From the NCBI GenBank assembly GCA_002427885.1, contig DIZI01000008.1, forward strand, positions 23,110-87,109: a stretch of DNA of 64,000 nt. The letters are read 5' to 3'. Under the pieces are notes generated by a model. The model was not told the DNA's origin. It ran no database searches and worked only from the letters and a program-made list of their open reading frames with translations. The DNA is from Paludibacter sp. UBA6032. Lineage in GTDB: Bacteria; Bacteroidota; Bacteroidia; Bacteroidales; Paludibacteraceae. Below are positions 61,446-64,000 of this stretch, piece after piece. Numbering within the stretch: the first letter of the stretch is position 1; every line of letters starts with the position of its first letter. A program made the translations under genes and the position numbers.

Positions 61446-62288
61446 ATGAAAAAGTTTGTATTATTTTTAAAGATTTTGGTGTTTTCTGAATTTTTAAATG
61501 CTCAGGATTTTTCAACAAAGTTATATTTCACAGATAATATTGATAGAAAAGATACTCTTACAATTGGAAAAGATATAAATGCTACATACGATATTGACTC
61601 AATTTTTGGGGAATCCAACTTAGCATTTCCAGCTGGTGATGAATTTAAAGTGTTTTTTATTGATAATCGATGGATTTACGAATCGGAAAAGGAGAGTAAA
61701 TTTTATTTGAAAAAACAAATAGTGCCAGCAACAAATGGTTGGATAGAAAATGGTGCAATAAGTATAGCAATACCTATTAATTCTCTTCCTGTTACTATTA
61801 AATGGGATAGATCAAAATTCATTAACAACACTGTTGATCATTCAATAATAACAGATTGGTCTTTAGGTGGTTGGTTTGACTCAGGAACTATGTCTTTTAA
61901 AGAATTTTTGAAAGATACATCTTCCATTGTGGTTACGAATAATCAAAGTGGTATAATTTATTATGCCGGAGTTGAAAGGAAAGAAATGTTGCTTATTTAT
62001 ATTGCGTTAGGAGACAGTAAAAATATTTTAGCTTCTGCAAGTTCTCTAAAAATTAATCCACAGATAGAATTAAGATTTGTTCAAAATAAAATTATTTTAA
62101 TAAATAATTCATTAGAAAAAATTCTTGGAATAACTATTTTTTCGTTAAATGGGAAAATAATAGCAGAAGTTAATTCCGAACAGGTACTATTTAATGATAT
62201 CTATTTAAATCTAATTAAAGGTTTTTACATAGCAAAAGTAAAAACAAAAAAGCAAAATTATTTTTACACAATATTAAAAGCAAAATAA
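61446..62288 (+). CDS. T9SS-cargo secreted protein, unknown function
   Basis: A 280-residue exported protein. Signal peptide about 1-19 (SEFLNAQ). The middle (about 20-195) is beta-rich without a recognisable family (TKLYFTDNIDRKDTLTIGKD; DSGTMSFKEFLKDTSS). The C-terminus (about 205-280) has the outline of a T9SS sorting domain, LGITIFSLNGKIIAEVN and LIKGFYIAKVKTKKQNYFYT, although the PNP motif is missing. It is 4 bp from the next gene, so the two are co-transcribed. Both carry T9SS-type tails, so they probably act outside the cell or on its surface. Confidence 0.78.
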   Translation: MKKFVLFLKILVFSEFLNAQDFSTKLYFTDNIDRKDTLTIGKDINATYDIDSIFGESNLAFPAGDEFKVFFIDNRWIYESEKESKFYLKKQIVPATNGWIENGAISIAIPINSLPVTIKWDRSKFINNTVDHSIITDWSLGGWFDSGTMSFKEFLKDTSSIVVTNNQSGIIYYAGVERKEMLLIYIALGDSKNILASASSLKINPQIELRFVQNKIILINNSLEKILGITIFSLNGKIIAEVNSEQVLFNDIYLNLIKGFYIAKVKTKKQNYFYTILKAK

Positions 62289-62292
62289 AAAA

Positions 62293-63768
62293 ATGAATAA
62301 GATAGTAATATATTTTTTGCTGATTTTATCCGGAAGCACATTTGCTCAAAAATACGTGCCATTCCCCACTGAAAATGCCCAATGGAATGTGTTTTATGCT
62401 TCGAGCTGGAATCAACCAATGGATACTACATTAATGAAATATTCATTGCAAGGAGATACTATTATAAATAACATTCAGTATAAAAAAGTTTGTCGCAATA
62501 TAGGAACAACTACAAATCCTGTATTTAAAGGCGTTGGAGGTTTACGCGAACAAAATAAAAAGATATATTATAATGGTTTTGGTTATAATGAAAATTATGG
62601 TGGATTTAATAATATCGAAAACTTACTTTATGATTTTAATAAAAAAGTTGGGGATACAGTTAAAGTTAATCAATGGAGAGAATATACTATTACTAAAATT
62701 GATTCCGTAAAAATAGGCAATGAATATCGGAAAAGATACAATGATTGTATAATAGAAGGAATTGGTGATGTGGTAAGTGGATTATTCGGAATAATGGTTC
62801 TTATTCCAACTTGCGATTGTTATCAGGAATGGCACTTTATCTGTTTCAGCCAAAACGGAGAAAGTGTATATAAAAACCCGGATTATGTGGATTGTGGTTC
62901 GACAAAGAAATGGAGTGAGAAGAAATATCTTGCCGATGCTGCTTGCTGGACAGAGTTCACAATAAACATAAATACTAATTGGGTGGTGTATAAAAGTCAG
63001 TACTATTTAGACGGTGATACGATATTGAGCGGTAAAACATACAAAAAAGTAATTGGAAAATCACCTAACAACTTGGAACAGCCAACATATTATATTGGGG
63101 CTATTCGCGAAGAAGGCGGAAAAATTTTCAAACAATATACCGACTATGAAACAATGGTTGCTGGAGAATTCTTACTTTACGATTTCAATGTGAAAGTAGG
63201 TGATACTATTCATTCTACATCTCCTTCTGGTGAATTATCTCGAAAACCTGTAGTAACAAAAATAGATACTATTGACTTAATGACAGGAGAGAAGCGCAAA
63301 CGATTTTTCTTTGACCAAAGTAGTGAAAAAATATGGATTGAAGGGATTGGAAGTGTAGGTGGGCTTTTTAATGAAGCTTATGAGCATCTAACAAATTATA
63401 CAACTACTCATTTGGTTTGTTACAAACAAGGTGGAATTGAGTATTATAAAAATAGCAGCTTGTGTTCAGATGGAACATGTTGTGATGTACTCACAGGTTT
63501 AGAAACCCCTAAATTATTGAATCCAAGCATCTCTTTATCACCCAATCCTGTTACAGGATCAAGCATTATTAAATGGGAGGTTTCGGATAATAATTTATTT
63601 TCAACCTTAGTGGTAACCGATGTTCTTGGTAAAACTATTAAAGTATTGAATGTTTCGGGGAAAAATGAAATGACTATTCAGAGAAATGATTTCACTCCCG
63701 GACTTTACTTTTGCAGACTTCACGCGTCAAACGGGGAGGAAAATGTAATTAAAATGATCATTCAATAA
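62293..63768 (+). CDS. T9SS-cargo secreted protein with two repeated domains
   Basis: A 491-residue exported protein (signal peptide about 1-18, SGSTFAQ). Two homologous units of about 190 residues follow: the first WNVFYASSWNQ...LQGDTIINNIQYKKV...LLYDFNKKVGDTVKV...GIGDV...FICFSQNGESVYKNP (about 26-208), the second WVVYKSQYYLDGDTILSGKTYKKV...LLYDFNVKVGDTIHS...GIGSVGG...LVCYKQGGIEYYKNS (about 232-395). Such domains are common in Bacteroidota T9SS proteins of unknown role. The type A sorting domain ends the protein (about 405-491: ISLSPNPVTGSS, VTDVLGKTIKVL, FTPGLYFCRLHASNG). It is followed at once by a tandem-repeat array. Confidence 0.85.
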   Translation: MNKIVIYFLLILSGSTFAQKYVPFPTENAQWNVFYASSWNQPMDTTLMKYSLQGDTIINNIQYKKVCRNIGTTTNPVFKGVGGLREQNKKIYYNGFGYNENYGGFNNIENLLYDFNKKVGDTVKVNQWREYTITKIDSVKIGNEYRKRYNDCIIEGIGDVVSGLFGIMVLIPTCDCYQEWHFICFSQNGESVYKNPDYVDCGSTKKWSEKKYLADAACWTEFTININTNWVVYKSQYYLDGDTILSGKTYKKVIGKSPNNLEQPTYYIGAIREEGGKIFKQYTDYETMVAGEFLLYDFNVKVGDTIHSTSPSGELSRKPVVTKIDTIDLMTGEKRKRFFFDQSSEKIWIEGIGSVGGLFNEAYEHLTNYTTTHLVCYKQGGIEYYKNSSLCSDGTCCDVLTGLETPKLLNPSISLSPNPVTGSSIIKWEVSDNNLFSTLVVTDVLGKTIKVLNVSGKNEMTIQRNDFTPGLYFCRLHASNGEENVIKMIIQ

Positions 63769-63790
63769 AAACGGAAGTTGTAAACTATCC

Positions 63791-64000
63791 CCGCAGGTTG
63801 CAGGGACTCGAGGTAAGGAATGGATAAGTCTCCGCAGTTTGCAGGAACTCAAGGTAAAGAATGGATAAGTCCCTGTAGGTTGCAGGAACTCAAGGTAAGG
63901 AATGGATAAGTCGCCGCAGGTTGCAGGAACTCAAGCTAAGAAATGGATAAGTCCCTGCAGGTTGCAGGAACTCAAGGTAAGGAATGGATAAGTCCCTGCA
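63791..64000. repeat. 41-bp tandem repeat array, running off the window
   Basis: Five complete units and the start of a sixth, each beginning near CCGCAGGTTGCAGGAACTCA and ending GGAATGGATAAGTCC. Unit starts are 63791, 63832, 63873, 63914 and 63955, with the sixth at 63996. Units differ at a few bases only. Each has a small hairpin (CTGCA-GGT-TGCAG or a variant). There are no unique spacers, and 41 is not a multiple of three, so it is neither CRISPR nor a coding repeat. Confidence 0.93.

Noticed and set aside
63791..64000. CRISPR array
   Set aside because: The units are contiguous 41-bp copies with no unique spacers, and no cas gene is present.

Overview
This window comes from a Bacteroidota genome, probably an anaerobic, plant-polysaccharide-degrading member of the Bacteroidales or a close relative. 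The evidence is a SusC/SusD pair, a hybrid two-component regulator, several type IX secretion (T9SS) C-terminal sorting domains, Bacteroidota-type promoters (TTG, about 19 bp, TAnnTTTG), AT-rich spacers without Shine-Dalgarno sequences, and families largely confined to the phylum (DUF4403, DUF3822).

Layout. 1-188: 3' end of a DDE transposase. 361-4311: hybrid two-component sensor/regulator (HTCS). 4312-6700: a scar zone with a second transposase remnant, two degraded copies of the 3' end of a T9SS-cargo gene, and between them a 284-codon gene of unknown function. 6706-45718: a 39 kb polysaccharide utilization locus (PUL), all on the + strand: SusC, SusD, a surface glycan-binding lipoprotein (SGBP-B-like), BACON-GH5 endoglucanase, GH43, GH2, two T9SS beta-sandwich proteins, GH29, two GH27, GH51, GH127, GH74-T9SS, GH43, a GH-A clan hydrolase with a T9SS tag, an alpha/beta esterase, GH31-PA14 and GH3. 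Gene relics lie between intact genes (GH43 N-terminus, carboxylesterase, GH2 N-terminus, SGNH hydrolase C-terminus, beta-helix protein). 45933-46006: tRNA-Asp on the - strand. 46448-61270: core genes (ssb, DUF4403, lon, PNPOx-like, DUF2147, nucleoside-recognition membrane protein plus TetR, DUF454, membrane-Nudix fusion, ribE, RelA/SpoT-type synthetase, two hypotheticals, rsmD). 61446-64000: two T9SS-cargo proteins and a 41-bp tandem repeat running off the window.

How the genes work together. The enzyme set (BACON-GH5, GH31, GH2, GH3, GH43, GH29, GH74, SGBP-B) closely resembles the known xyloglucan loci of gut Bacteroides. In this reading, GH74 and GH5 cut the glucan backbone outside the cell, SGBP-B and SusD capture oligosaccharides, SusC imports them, and the periplasmic exo-enzymes remove fucose (GH29), galactose (GH2), arabinose (GH51, GH43, GH127), xylose (GH31) and glucose (GH3). 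The HTCS probably senses an oligosaccharide in the periplasm and switches the locus on. Departures from the gut-type locus are the T9SS-secreted members, the two alpha-galactosidase-family enzymes, the beta-L-arabinofuranosidase-family enzyme and the many gene relics. I found no wholly new multi-gene system. The least explained parts are the paired T9SS beta-sandwich proteins, the GH-A enzyme, the membrane-Nudix fusion and the repeat-flanked 284-codon gene.
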